Origin: Nitrososphaerales archaeon
Lineage (GTDB): Archaea > Thermoproteota > Nitrososphaeria > Nitrososphaerales > CADDZS01
NCBI GenBank assembly: GCA_030041355.1
Contig: JASHNZ010000105.1
Coordinates: 62,001-126,000 of the forward strand
Length of the DNA stretch: 64,000 bases
Direction of reading: 5' to 3'
In this document: positions 33,365-43,231 of the stretch, in pieces
Layout of the letters: the number at the start of each line of letters is the position of its first letter
Numbering within the stretch: the stretch's first letter is position 1
Translations under genes and position numbers: made by a program
Notes under the pieces: generated by a model
The model's input: the letters and a program-made list of their open reading frames with translations, nothing else
Told to the model about the DNA's origin: nothing
The model's database searches: none

Positions 33365-33745
33365 ATGAACAGCATAGTTCATTTTGAAATTCCTGTAGAC
33401 AATCCAAAGCGTGCGGAGAACTTTTACGGCAAAGCGTTTGGATGGATGATGAATCACATGGATGAGTTGGACTACACGATGGTCGGAACGACCGAAACCA
33501 ACGAAGAAGGCATGCCAAAGGAACCTGGAGCGATTAACGGAGGTATGCCGAAAAGAGGCGGCCCCGTCAAACACACTGTAGTCACGATTTCCGTGGAAGA
33601 CATTGATGCTTCGCTAAAGAAGATCCAAGAGCTTGGCGGAAAAACTGTCCAACCCAAGACATCCATAGGCGATATGGGCTTTACGGCGTACTTCGAAGAT
33701 ACCGAAGGAAACGTTGTGGGTCTTTGGGCTCCGGCAAAAATGTAG
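33365..33745 (+). CDS. VOC (glyoxalase/bleomycin-resistance) fold protein
   Basis: A 126-aa single vicinal-oxygen-chelate module pair from ATG 33365. IVHFEIPVDNPKRAENFYGKAFGW is the typical first beta-alpha-beta unit and GFTAYFEDTEGNVVGLW the last. Conserved metal-site candidates are His6, Glu near the first strand, and Glu in DTEGN. Members of this subgroup are often of unknown substrate. A TTTAAATAA box precedes the gene by about 25-30 nt. Confidence 0.85.
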   Translation: MNSIVHFEIPVDNPKRAENFYGKAFGWMMNHMDELDYTMVGTTETNEEGMPKEPGAINGGMPKRGGPVKHTVVTISVEDIDASLKKIQELGGKTVQPKTSIGDMGFTAYFEDTEGNVVGLWAPAKM

Positions 33746-33891
33746 AACTTAGAATAACTAGGAGACCTAACCTCTAGGTCTCATGAATTTTTCATTTCCA
33801 CCGAAGCGACTATTTTGAACTTTTCCCACGTTGCAATTAATTCTGCGATTCCGTTGCCTATTTCTCGCTCAATGAAATAAGTAGACGCAAC

Positions 33892-35307
33892 CTAGGTCGA
33901 AAGTTCGTCATATCCCGCAGTGTTGTTCACGTAGTAATGGACATCCCAACTTGTGGGAGCGTTAAGGTTGAACGGCATCATGTAGATTGCAGGCAGATAT
34001 TCTGGAACTCCTGATACTGGTGTGATCTGTATCCCAAAAATTGACCCTGTGAGTTTGTAGTCACCAATCGGATAACTGCTGGAGGTCTGGTATTCCATCT
34101 GGGTGTAAGCACTGTAAAAGTCTCCTCCGGTGTACGAAATATTCGCCGAGAGAGTTTTCTTGATCTGAGGATAGTATTCCTTGAACATTATTTCGTGACT
34201 GCTCTTATTGAAGACGACAGAGAGAATTATTTTTTCTCCCTTTGGAACATGAAGAGTGGCTCCCTGAGGGAAGGAGTACGGGCCACAATCACCGTATGGA
34301 ACATACCACGGATCAATGTTGCCACTCTGGGAATCCAAGAACAGACCAATCTGGAAGAAGCCGACGCATGTGTCTTGGGTAGCAGCTGTGTAGTTCTGTG
34401 CGTTGATCTGGAAACTCAAAATGTCGGACTCTGGCACGCTGAAGCTATTCAGAGTCATCACCGCTGTCAGGTTATAGTAAGCAGGCAACAATCGTACTAT
34501 TTCAGCCGAAGCAACACGGCCACCATACCCTTGCATCGGATGATAGCCCGAAACAACGTTTGCGATTTGGAAAGTCGAGAAAATGATGTTCGTATAATAC
34601 ATGGTGCCTGACGTGGTTTCAATTAGAGCGCCAACGTAATTTCCGGCGTTCGGGACGGAAACCTGCTTAGAAGGCCCCTGAGTTTGATCAACAAAGACTT
34701 GCATGATCCACTTACCTGTAGAGTTACTGAGATCTGCAATGATGTAGACCCATCCGGCTGGGTATGCTGTCTTCTTCGGAATTGCTTCTACAGATTTCAA
34801 ACTGGTAAGACTTGCACCTGCTAACACCATTCCGTCTTTGACTCCAACTATTGCTACGAAGTCATCCTGAGAGGAGGCCAGACCGATGTATCCGGCAGAA
34901 CTGCTTGGGGCGTGAATTGCCACTTGGAAGGAAAGCTCGCTTTGACTTGTAACAAAGTTATCATCAGTGAAATCAATCTGACTACCGTTGTTCGCAGATG
35001 ACTTCAGTGAGGGCTCGCCAGAATAATTCTTTGACGACACAACCGTTGGAGTGTTTCCCTGAATTGATTGCCAACCTTCTAGGGTGTACGTTTCAAAGTT
35101 AGAGACAAAAGCGAACGCCTGTTGACCTAGCGGTAAGTACGCGGTCGGGGGCAGAGGAAGAATCGATCCACTTGCAGAAGCTTGTGAGTTGCTCATCGCT
35201 GAAGATGGTTGAGCGACCACAACTGGGCCGAACAAGAAAGCAGAACCTATAAAGAGAAAAATGACAATCACCGAAGCGGAAACGGAAGAAGCTCTTTCTC
35301 TCAACAT
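33892..35307 (-). CDS. Large exported protein, unknown function
   Basis: A 471-aa protein from ATG 35307; a longer frame to 35409 adds residues that lie before the signal sequence and is unlikely. Signal peptide SVIVIFLFIGSAFLFGPVVVA, then Ser/Ala-rich linker. The rest is beta-rich with many N-glycosylation sequons (NYS, NGS, NST, NLT, NKS, NIS), and repeated VSFQVAIHAPSS / ILSFQINAQN segments resemble concanavalin-like jelly rolls found in archaeal surface proteins. No catalytic motif visible; no C-terminal anchor. Possibly a cell-surface or secreted binding protein. Confidence 0.65.
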   Translation of the reverse strand: MLRERASSVSASVIVIFLFIGSAFLFGPVVVAQPSSAMSNSQASASGSILPLPPTAYLPLGQQAFAFVSNFETYTLEGWQSIQGNTPTVVSSKNYSGEPSLKSSANNGSQIDFTDDNFVTSQSELSFQVAIHAPSSSAGYIGLASSQDDFVAIVGVKDGMVLAGASLTSLKSVEAIPKKTAYPAGWVYIIADLSNSTGKWIMQVFVDQTQGPSKQVSVPNAGNYVGALIETTSGTMYYTNIIFSTFQIANVVSGYHPMQGYGGRVASAEIVRLLPAYYNLTAVMTLNSFSVPESDILSFQINAQNYTAATQDTCVGFFQIGLFLDSQSGNIDPWYVPYGDCGPYSFPQGATLHVPKGEKIILSVVFNKSSHEIMFKEYYPQIKKTLSANISYTGGDFYSAYTQMEYQTSSSYPIGDYKLTGSIFGIQITPVSGVPEYLPAIYMMPFNLNAPTSWDVHYYVNNTAGYDELST

Positions 35308-35409
35308 GATCACGATGGAGCGAAAGGAGAGCAAATATGCTTTTGGTTTGTAATACGGATCTAAGTAGAGATTAAAAGACACAGAAAATTCTCGTGCCAG
35401 TACGTTCAT

Positions 35410-35994
35410 TTGAACTCTAAAGTGCTGGATTGGCTCTTAGGAGACGATCAACCTTCTGTTAGGTACCTGACTCTGACTCAGCTGCTAATGAAGTCCGAAA
35501 ACGATTCAGAAGTCAGGTCTGCGAGGGAGTCAATTGGAGCAAAAGGCTCGGCATCAGAAATTCTTGCCAGACAAAATCCAGAAGGATGGTGGATTTCTAA
35601 GGATAGGTTATACGCACCGAAGTATCTCTCGACCAACTGGATGCTCTTGATGCTGTCAGATCTCGGACTGACAAAAACCGATCCCAGGATCGCTAAAGCC
35701 TATCAGTTGTGGATGAAGCGATTTGCAAAGAAAGATGGAGGATTCGGGCCGGACGCTTCAAAGGCTTCACATCTGTGCACTGCCGGAAATACAGCCCGAG
35801 CTTTGGTGAAATTTGGCTATGAAGACCATCCTCGCATGAAAAGTGTTTTCGAGTGGTTCGTCAAAAACCAAGCAAAGTTAGGCGGTTGGTCTTGCTTTTT
35901 GTCAGGGAGAAACCTAGATTCGTGGGACTGTATCCTACATCGCTTTGAAAACGAAATTATTTTGTCTTTTGTTCTTCTATCTCATAATGCGTGA
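35410..35994 (+). pseudogene. Alpha/alpha-toroid (prenyltransferase-like) protein, apparently truncated
   Basis: A 194-aa ORF (TTG 35410). It has repeated helical units with NPEGWW, DGGFGP, SHLCTAGNTARALVKFGY and GGWSC motifs, like the squalene-cyclase/prenyltransferase toroid. Related stand-alone proteins that I recall run on for about 120 further residues past the GGWxC..LDxW unit. Here the frame ends within 25 residues of that point, overlapping the 3' end of the convergent osmC gene by 38 bp. I interpret it as 3'-truncated, possibly non-functional; a shorter natural form cannot be excluded. Confidence 0.55.
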
Positions 35995-36433
35995 AAATTT
36001 TTGCCTTCCCGCTTATCGTGGCACCAACTGAGCAGTACTTCTCTTCGCTTAGTTTGATGGCTCGCTCGACTCTTGACTTGTCTAGTCCGACACCCTGCAA
36101 GAGATACTTCAAATGAATCTCCTTGTAATATTTCGGATACTCTGAGTTCTGGATTCCTCGACTGGAAACCTGAAGGCCGGTTAGCGCCTGTCTTGACTTG
36201 GTTAGAATATCAACCACGTCGATCGCTGTGCAGGAAGCTACGGCCATCAAAAGAAGTCTTCCTGGTGTGGGGCCAGTATTCTCTCCTCCACTCTCGGGCG
36301 ACGTGTCTATTACAACCGCATGATTTCTGTCATCGCGACCGATAAATTGCATTTTTTCAACCCAATTCACGCTCACCGGATACTTTGCCTCAGCCTCTTG
36401 TCCCCTCTTGTCTTCCTCAATGGTAGCTGGCAT
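35957..36433 (-). CDS. OsmC-family protein
   Basis: A 158-aa OsmC/Ohr-fold protein. The two redox cysteines are present: ASCTAIDVVDIL near residue 67 and KYCSVGATI near 133. Such proteins reduce organic peroxides or act in sulfur chemistry. PTPGRLLLMAVASC matches the family's GxSPxELLLxALGxC pattern. Convergent with the truncated toroid gene. The 5' flank to 36509 is divergent with a small hypothetical gene. Confidence 0.9.
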   Translation of the reverse strand: MPATIEEDKRGQEAEAKYPVSVNWVEKMQFIGRDDRNHAVVIDTSPESGGENTGPTPGRLLLMAVASCTAIDVVDILTKSRQALTGLQVSSRGIQNSEYPKYYKEIHLKYLLQGVGLDKSRVERAIKLSEEKYCSVGATISGKAKIFTHYEIEEQKTK

Positions 36434-36520
36434 AATCGACTTTGATCTCTAGATGTAGAAAAATGATTGGCTCCCATGGCATGAAGACTTAAGACAAGAT
36501 CCGGTTCAGTGGGAAAGTCC

Positions 36521-36784
36521 ATGTCCTCCGATGACTATGAATCTAGCAAGGAAAACTCGGGCGGTTCCTCAGAGGTATTCCGGGTCGTCGTCTCTATGAT
36601 TATCACGGACTCTTCCGGAAAAGAGGCCGACTCTAAACAGATTGATTTTGGAAAACTAAAACGTGATCAAGTAAAGGGCCTCACAGATCTTTTTTCCATG
36701 ATGGCCGCAAATATCGAATACATCAAGAAACTCGAGCCTCAATACGAAAGACTCGATAAAAGCAAGCCGCCGTATCTCCGATGA
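36521..36784 (+). CDS. Small hypothetical protein
   Basis: An 87-aa acidic protein from ATG 36521 (a GTG at 36509 would add four residues). Ser/Glu-rich start, then FRVVVSMIITDSSGKEADSKQIDFGKLKRDQVKGLTDLFSMMAANIEYIKKLE, a beta hairpin followed by a long helix. No family recognised. It starts about 90 bp from divergent osmC. Confidence 0.5.
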   Translation: MSSDDYESSKENSGGSSEVFRVVVSMIITDSSGKEADSKQIDFGKLKRDQVKGLTDLFSMMAANIEYIKKLEPQYERLDKSKPPYLR

Positions 36785-36925
36785 TAACTTCTTTTCGCGC
36801 TAGGTAGCAGAGCAACCCAATCGATATCATCTTCCTCCAGGCAGGAGAGCTCCTATCTAACCTTTTTCATTACTCAAAGATGGTTCAGAAAATCGCTCCG
36901 CTTCTTAGCAGGCATAGCTGCGCAC

Positions 36926-37711
36926 TTATCGGTAGATGTCACCCTGCTGTTGTGGCATCGAGCCCGGAGTAAGGGCTGAAGACGTGTCATAGCCTGCACT
37001 TCGGATCGCCTTTTCAAGTTCCTGAGACGAGGACTGGAGATCAGAAAGATCGATGTCCTCTCTCATCATCTTGGATAGTACACCGAGGAAAGACATGATC
37101 GACTTTGGATGCGGCCTGGGTTCGCCATGATTAACTGAAAGCTTGAACCCTCGCATCGAGTACTTCTGAGCTAGCCCAACTACCGTATTCGCAAAAAAGT
37201 AAGCTGATTCTTCTTTTTGGATTTCAACTCCAAGAGCCTTGAGCTCTTCTACTCCGTCCTCGTCGCTTGAAAATCCAATTACTTTGGGCATTTCAAGCGG
37301 AGGGGTCGGTTCCTCACTCCAACGTGCTCCGATCGATACCATGTCCCTAACTCCGATCCTCTGCGCGAAAGCAAGGAGCTCATCACTAAACTCGTATTCG
37401 TCTCCCATGGGAGAGGAGTGGCCTGAAAGCAAAACGATGTCTCTTTTCCCGTTAAAGCGGTGGAAGAAGCTGACTCCCGAGAGCTCAAGCGTACCCTTCT
37501 CGGTGATCTGTATGGCTGGAGGAAGAGACGAAGAATAGAAGGATGCTATTTTATCAAATTTCTGCTTGCGAAGCAAATAAGAGCCAAGCTCGCGAGCCTG
37601 TGAATAAAGAAGTATGTACTGAGGATTGGAAGTTGAGAGAGATATAATCAGCAAGGGATTGTGGGTGTAGACTTGCTCTTTTCCATTTTCAATTTCGAAA
37701 TACTTCCACAA
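36926..37711 (-). CDS. PAC2-family proteasome-assembly-chaperone-like protein with HbYX end
   Basis: A 261-aa protein of the PAC2 family: PLLIISLSTSNPQYILLYSQARELGSYLL, then DIVLLSGHSSPMGDEYEFSDELLAFA and MVSIGARWSEEPTPP. The protein ends in Ile-Tyr-Arg, a hydrophobic-Tyr-X (HbYX) motif, preceded by a flexible Gln/Gly/Pro-rich linker. In archaeal PbaA/PbaB-type proteins and in PAN, HbYX tails dock onto the 20S proteasome alpha ring. It is therefore a candidate proteasome partner. No proteasome subunit lies nearby. Confidence 0.82.
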   Translation of the reverse strand: MWKYFEIENGKEQVYTHNPLLIISLSTSNPQYILLYSQARELGSYLLRKQKFDKIASFYSSSLPPAIQITEKGTLELSGVSFFHRFNGKRDIVLLSGHSSPMGDEYEFSDELLAFAQRIGVRDMVSIGARWSEEPTPPLEMPKVIGFSSDEDGVEELKALGVEIQKEESAYFFANTVVGLAQKYSMRGFKLSVNHGEPRPHPKSIMSFLGVLSKMMREDIDLSDLQSSSQELEKAIRSAGYDTSSALTPGSMPQQQGDIYR

Positions 37712-37853
37712 TGATTTCTGATTCCTTCACAAAGAAATCGTGATTCTCTCTTTTAAAGAGTACACCGAGAGCTGATTACTTTATTTGCCGTAGAATCGCG
37801 GACTTTTGGCGCAAAGCTCTACGACAAAGAATCGCAGCAACTGAACGAAACTT

Positions 37854-39101
37854 ATGACAAATTCAAACGCAGAAACGCCAAGTCTAGGAAAACTACGAGC
37901 TTTCCTTTTCCTTCCTCGGAACGCCTGGATACTCACGTCCACATCTGCGTTATGGTCCATCGGTTCAGCAATGGCCAACCCATACCAAACATTGTATTTT
38001 GCTGCGCTTGGCGCCAGCGACTTTGATATAGGATTACTTGTTGCGTTTGGAACCGGAGTTACAGTTCTTGCACTCCTGCTTGGAGGCTATGTCGCCGATA
38101 CTTGGGGACGCCGAAGGGTAATTGTAATCTTTAGTTGGGTTTCTGTAGCGAGTGCTCTTATTTATGCGGCAATAGACTCGCCTTATCTCATAGTTGTTCC
38201 CATTACGATCGGATCTCTTGCCAGCATGTATACTCCAGCATTCAACGCCGTTATGTTTGACTCGATAGAGCCCGGGGACCGTATCAGAGGCTTTTCTGTC
38301 TTCAGTGCCATCAATACCATTCCTTCAATTTTTACTCCCACTGCGGGTGGACTCTTGATGGCCCACTATGGAATATTGCACGGTGTAAAAGTATGCTATC
38401 TTGCAAGCGCATTATTTGGAGCGGCCGGAATTTCCACTAGACAAAAGCTGCTTGGCGAAACATTTCAGGTAAAGGCGCAACAGAAAAAGTCGTTCTTCAG
38501 CTTTGTCAAGGAATCCTTTGTTTCAGGGATAGATGCCACTAGAAAGTCGCATAAAATAGTGAAGCAACTTTTGCTTTATATCACGCTTGCAGGTGTTGGA
38601 ACAGGTCTCACAGCCCCGTATGCTTCGATCTATGTTGTGGATCACCTAAAGTTCAATCCGATCGCCTACAGTTTTATTGTAGACCTAGCCGGTCTCACAA
38701 CGGTTTCTCTCTTGTTAGGCGTAGTCTTTCTAATTAAAAGGTTGGGAGCGAAGAATGGCGTATTGATCGCTTCAATAGCTGCTCCTGTCAGTAACGTAAT
38801 GTTCTCTCAGGCAAAAACTATGGATGAGCTTCTCGAGTGGGGAGTAACTGGCGCAGTGGGCACTGCGATCCAGAGCCCATCTCTCTCAACTATGCAGGCT
38901 GAAATGATAGAACAGGAAAATCGGGGAAAAATTTTGGCAATGTTTAGCATATTGCCCGCTCTGGTATCGTTACCATCGCAAGTTGTTGCCGGCTTTCTAT
39001 ACTCTTCAGTTGCGCCCGTTGTGCCTTTCATTGCTGCTGTTGTGCCCTTCACGATCGCAGCCATAGTTCTCTTCAGGATTAAAGGTTCGAAAGAAGATTA
39101 A
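37854..39101 (+). CDS. MFS transporter
   Basis: A 415-aa major-facilitator protein with twelve predicted helices. The loop between TM2 and TM3 reads GGYVADTWGRRRVIV, matching the G-x3-D-x2-GRR signature. The central cytoplasmic loop is basic (LLGETFQVKAQQKKSFF). Substrate cannot be inferred; the helix pattern is like drug or sugar exporters. ATG at 37854. Confidence 0.85.
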   Translation: MTNSNAETPSLGKLRAFLFLPRNAWILTSTSALWSIGSAMANPYQTLYFAALGASDFDIGLLVAFGTGVTVLALLLGGYVADTWGRRRVIVIFSWVSVASALIYAAIDSPYLIVVPITIGSLASMYTPAFNAVMFDSIEPGDRIRGFSVFSAINTIPSIFTPTAGGLLMAHYGILHGVKVCYLASALFGAAGISTRQKLLGETFQVKAQQKKSFFSFVKESFVSGIDATRKSHKIVKQLLLYITLAGVGTGLTAPYASIYVVDHLKFNPIAYSFIVDLAGLTTVSLLLGVVFLIKRLGAKNGVLIASIAAPVSNVMFSQAKTMDELLEWGVTGAVGTAIQSPSLSTMQAEMIEQENRGKILAMFSILPALVSLPSQVVAGFLYSSVAPVVPFIAAVVPFTIAAIVLFRIKGSKED

Positions 39102-39409
39102 TCTTTGGTTGCTTCAAAAATCCAGAGCATCATCACTCTTTTTTCACTCTTGGTTCTTTGCCTACTTAGACGAAATAGAAGAATAAACAATACACAATTT
39201 CTGAAAATATTTTGTCTCTGCATCGAATCTGAGTTTGGAAAAGTTAGGTTTTCGCTCTGAATCCAGTGATGTTTTCTGAGAAGGAAATTGAGCTAGAAAA
39301 CTGATCGACAATCCATCTAGTGTATTAATCGATCGTCGAATTAGAGCAAAACTTAGCGAACCGTTAAAAGCGGGTAAAACCAAGAAGCCAAACCTTATGG
39401 GTTACTGAT
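39102..39409. other. Intergenic region before PEPCK
   Basis: 308 bp without a convincing gene. A TTAAAAG box at about 39363-39369 lies 40 nt before the PEPCK start and is its likely promoter. I saw no repeats or hairpins of note. Confidence 0.5.
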
Positions 39410-41278
39410 TTGCTTAGCTCGTTAGCCCAATTTCTCGATCAGCATAGCAGACAATTATTAGATTCGCTAGACAACGAGCATATTGAAAAGCAGCTTGACA
39501 ATTTTGCGAAGCTTTGCAAACCCTCAAGGGTTGTTGTGTTAGGAGATAGCGAGAAAGAGATTCACTATATCCGGGAGCTTGCAAAGGAAAGAGGCGAGGA
39601 AGCGAGCCTAGAACTCTCTGGTCATACAATCCACTTCGATGGCTATCACGATCTTGCGCGGGATCTGGGCTCGACCAAGGTCCTCACAACTCCTGTAGTA
39701 AAACTAAGCAAACGAATCAATGCGATAGATCGAGACAGAGGCCTTTCGGAAATTTTTGGCCTTTTGGACGGTTCTATGTCCGGAAAAGATATGCTTGTCA
39801 AATTCTACTGTCTTGGTCCGACGAACAGCAAATTCAGCATCGGCGCTATGCAAGCTAGCGATTCAGCATATGTTCTTCACAGCGAAGACTTGCTTTACAG
39901 GCAGGGTTTCAAACAATTTGCAAAACTCGGAGGATCAAAGGAATTTTTCTCATTTCTCCATTCTGCGGGTGCACTTGATGAACGAAAGACGACGAAGAAT
40001 TATGATAAACGGCGTATCTACGTCGACGTGACGGACGGTAAAGTATACTCTGTAAACAACCAGTACGCTGGAAACAGTGTAGGTTTGAAAAAACTTGCTC
40101 TAAGATTAGCAATCTACAGGGCAAACCACCAAGATTGGCTCGCTGAACACATGCTTATCGCTGGAGTCCATCCCGTCAACAAGAAGCGGGTCACCTATTT
40201 TGTGGGCGCGTACCCAAGTATGTGCGGCAAAACTAGCACAGCAATGATCCCTGGCAACACCATTGTGGGAGACGACATCGCGTACTTGAGAAAGGACCGA
40301 GAGGGCAACTGCCGAGCCGCAAACATAGAACATGGTATTTTTGGAATAATTCAAGATGTCAACCCCGTAGACGACCCAGTTATTTACGCCGCCCTTACGA
40401 CCCCGAGAGAATTGATTTTCAGCAATGTACTCGTCTCGGAAGGCTATCCGTATTGGTTAGGTATGGGAAAAGAAGACATTCCGGAAAAGGGAGTGAATTT
40501 TAGCGGTGATTGGTGGAAGGGAAAGAAAGATAGCGATGAGAGCGAGATCCCACTCGCACATCCCAACGCAAGGTATACTATGCGCCTGGCCGAATTAGAA
40601 AACGTGGATCCCAACTATGATGACAGAAAAGGCGTGATTGTTGAAGGTGTACTCTACGGTGGACGTGACAGTGACACCAATGTCCCAGTTTCAGAGGCAT
40701 TGAGCTGGGAGCACGGTGTCTACATGGGCGCAACATTAGAGTCTGAAACGACTTCGGCAATAATTGGTAAGGCGGGCGTGAGGAGACACGACCCCATGGC
40801 TAACATCGATTTCATTGTGGTACCTTTAGGAAAGTACCTCGAGAACCACTTCGAATTTGGGAAGAGGTTAGTACGAAAACCTCGCGTCTTTTCAACCAAT
40901 TATTTTCTCAAACATGATGGCAAGTACCTCAACACCAAACTCGACAAGAAAGTCTGGATCCTCTGGGCTGAAGGAAGGGTGCATAATGACTACGATGCAA
41001 TACGTACGCCGATCGGTTTCCTGCCGAAGCTCAGTGATCTAGACTATCTATTCAAAGATATCTTTCAAAGAAATTACTCGAAAGAGGATTATTTAGAGCA
41101 ATTCAGTGTAAGAGTCTCCAAATATCTTGAGAAAATCTTGAGGATAGAACAGTACTTTGAAAACGAAAGTGACCTTCCAGAGGAATTTTGGAGCGTTTTA
41201 AAGACTCAGAAGAGTGAGCTCCTGGAATTAAAACAAGAAACCGGGAAAGATACGTTGCCCCCTGAATACTTTACCTAG
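39410..41278 (+). CDS. pckG: Phosphoenolpyruvate carboxykinase, GTP-dependent
   Basis: A 622-aa enzyme converting oxaloacetate and GTP to phosphoenolpyruvate for gluconeogenesis, or working in reverse. The kinase loop GAYPSMCGKTSTAM with the reactive Cys lies near residues 266-279. Other conserved blocks are NEYPYW-equivalent SEGYPYWLGMGKE-like sequence and EGVLYGGRDSDTNVPV near 405. FSTNYFLKHDGKYLNTKLDKKVWILWAEGRVHN-type sequence follows. TTG start without a strong ribosome site, possibly leaderless. Confidence 0.96.
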   Translation: MLSSLAQFLDQHSRQLLDSLDNEHIEKQLDNFAKLCKPSRVVVLGDSEKEIHYIRELAKERGEEASLELSGHTIHFDGYHDLARDLGSTKVLTTPVVKLSKRINAIDRDRGLSEIFGLLDGSMSGKDMLVKFYCLGPTNSKFSIGAMQASDSAYVLHSEDLLYRQGFKQFAKLGGSKEFFSFLHSAGALDERKTTKNYDKRRIYVDVTDGKVYSVNNQYAGNSVGLKKLALRLAIYRANHQDWLAEHMLIAGVHPVNKKRVTYFVGAYPSMCGKTSTAMIPGNTIVGDDIAYLRKDREGNCRAANIEHGIFGIIQDVNPVDDPVIYAALTTPRELIFSNVLVSEGYPYWLGMGKEDIPEKGVNFSGDWWKGKKDSDESEIPLAHPNARYTMRLAELENVDPNYDDRKGVIVEGVLYGGRDSDTNVPVSEALSWEHGVYMGATLESETTSAIIGKAGVRRHDPMANIDFIVVPLGKYLENHFEFGKRLVRKPRVFSTNYFLKHDGKYLNTKLDKKVWILWAEGRVHNDYDAIRTPIGFLPKLSDLDYLFKDIFQRNYSKEDYLEQFSVRVSKYLEKILRIEQYFENESDLPEEFWSVLKTQKSELLELKQETGKDTLPPEYFT

Positions 41279-41281
41279 AGA

Positions 41282-43174
41282 TTAGCTCTTCGGAAGAATA
41301 CACGCTTCGTTATTGATAGCGTGGAAGAATACCGGAACGTTCTGCGTGTTTGTTGCCCGGTAGCTAGCCAGTAACCAGTCTCCGGGAGCAAAGTTCAATG
41401 TACGCTCTAACAGAGCATCATCAATCGCGAAAGTGTCGCCGACCAGTTGCCTGTCGTAGGGTCTAGGTAAAGTTCCTACAAAATAGCTGTGAATCTGGTG
41501 TAAGGCATTAGTGTTAAGGTGCGCTAGTCTCTGAGTCGAAATCCATCCGTGCAAGTGATACTTTCTCCCATGCCTAAGCAGTCTTTCCACGGCTCTGGAG
41601 CACTCCAACGTGTCTCCCCGGGCATCCTCCTTGGCGGGGGCAAACTCTTGAGCTTCGTCGAATACGAAGAGTATCCTTGGATGAAGATTGAAGCTGCTCC
41701 TGCGCTGTTTGAATACATTGTCGATTATTCGTGTCGCAAGGTCGCGAGCTGCTTCGACTTCCTCGTCAATCACAAATAGCCTCGGTGAGTCGGCGGAGTC
41801 ATCCAGCAGCTCTTTGACAAGCGTTTCTAGCGAGTAGCCCAGCTCTTCTGGCTCTGCAACATCCTGATTGAGCCTTTCTTCGAGGCCCTTTACAAGACCG
41901 AAGACTGTTGCATTCTGTTTTACTCCGGCCTTTGAAAAGTAATCTAGTATTTCCTCCAAAATTGGCAGGACGTCTTTCTCCACAACATCTTCTTCATTTT
42001 TGCCCGAGTCTTTCAAGAAAGTTGTAATTCTATCATTTGCGTAAATCGATGCTTGCTGGTTCGCGTTGTACTTGTCACTAACAGTACTTGCAAAGGAGTC
42101 AAGGAGACCTTCATAGGTTCTGTAGCGAGCGATCGTTTCCATATACTGAGGTCTTACGTACATCGGCTTGCATTTGTCGTCACGGAAAAGTTGCACAACG
42201 AGAGAGACGAGTTCGTTTTCCTTTGAGTCTAGGGCATCTGGCTTTACATGCCTTTTATAAAAGTCCACAGCGTTGTTTTTTAGAACGTGGGCTGCATCTT
42301 CTTTGGTCTCCTTCTTTTGTATACCACGCTTTGAAAATACAATTCTGCTCTCCTGCCCAACGAGTTGGTCCAGAAGATGGATTCCGTACTCTGAGGAGAC
42401 ATCGAAAATCACTACTTTTAGGTCACTCATGGCTTGCAGTGCCTTCCTGACCACCATTGAGGTGAGATAGCTCTTTCCACCTCCAGTGTGACAGAAGACC
42501 CCGACATGAAAATTGATCAGTTGTGTGAAATTAATTGTGAAAGGAACAATATCATCTATTACACCCAGCAGGCTTCCGATGCTGTATGCCTCTAAATCTG
42601 AAGGAGTTGTGTTCTTGGGAGGGATGAAACAGACAAAACGTTTCACAGCTTCCTTGTTCAGGAGTTTAACCTCAGATCCCACAAGGAGAGGGGAATATTT
42701 CCTCTCATATCTTATGTCGTGATTTGAAAAATCAACAATGTAACCGGTCGGAGAAGCAACAAGCTCGATCCATGTGCTCTTCGAATTCTGTTTCCATTCT
42801 TTGTCGATCAGGCCCATGAATTCTCCCCTGAGAGCTCCCGGCTGGCTTGTGCTGAGGGTCAGCATGGAATAGTGCATAGGTATGATGTCTGCTATTTCAA
42901 AAACAGAAAACATGAGTTCAGAGCCTAGGTTCTGCACATTTGGAATTGCCAGAAGCTGACCCGGCGAAAGCATCTGAACTACTCTGGGATCATAAGCAGA
43001 TTCCACCCTCGCAAGTTTGAAAGTCGTGGTCGTCTTCCCATCTGAAGATGGGCGGCTCATCGTTTGGACTTCTCTCAGCTTTGCTTTGAAACTGCCACCG
43101 AGATCTTCGAGCCACGGAATATTCGTCACCGGGCTCCTAGTAGCTAGCTCACTTTGCATGTCGTCCAAAGTCAA
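41282..43174 (-). CDS. herA: HerA-like ATPase
   Basis: A 630-aa HerA/FtsK-superfamily DNA-translocating ATPase. An N-terminal beta-barrel HAS-like domain (residues ~40-180) is followed by Walker A CHTGGGKSYLTS near 228-240, Walker B ILFVFDEAQEFAP near 500, and the arginine-finger-like region SRAVERLLRHGRKYHLHGWISTQRLAHL. HerA with NurA processes DNA ends for recombination. It follows the NurA-like gene by 57 bp on the same strand. Typical archaeal HerA is about 500-600 aa. Confidence 0.9.
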   Translation of the reverse strand: MTLDDMQSELATRSPVTNIPWLEDLGGSFKAKLREVQTMSRPSSDGKTTTTFKLARVESAYDPRVVQMLSPGQLLAIPNVQNLGSELMFSVFEIADIIPMHYSMLTLSTSQPGALRGEFMGLIDKEWKQNSKSTWIELVASPTGYIVDFSNHDIRYERKYSPLLVGSEVKLLNKEAVKRFVCFIPPKNTTPSDLEAYSIGSLLGVIDDIVPFTINFTQLINFHVGVFCHTGGGKSYLTSMVVRKALQAMSDLKVVIFDVSSEYGIHLLDQLVGQESRIVFSKRGIQKKETKEDAAHVLKNNAVDFYKRHVKPDALDSKENELVSLVVQLFRDDKCKPMYVRPQYMETIARYRTYEGLLDSFASTVSDKYNANQQASIYANDRITTFLKDSGKNEEDVVEKDVLPILEEILDYFSKAGVKQNATVFGLVKGLEERLNQDVAEPEELGYSLETLVKELLDDSADSPRLFVIDEEVEAARDLATRIIDNVFKQRRSSFNLHPRILFVFDEAQEFAPAKEDARGDTLECSRAVERLLRHGRKYHLHGWISTQRLAHLNTNALHQIHSYFVGTLPRPYDRQLVGDTFAIDDALLERTLNFAPGDWLLASYRATNTQNVPVFFHAINNEACILPKS

Positions 43175-43231
43175 TTCTTATAATCACAGCTCGAAATATT
43201 TAGTGCAATAAGGGTATGGAATTCAATTCTG

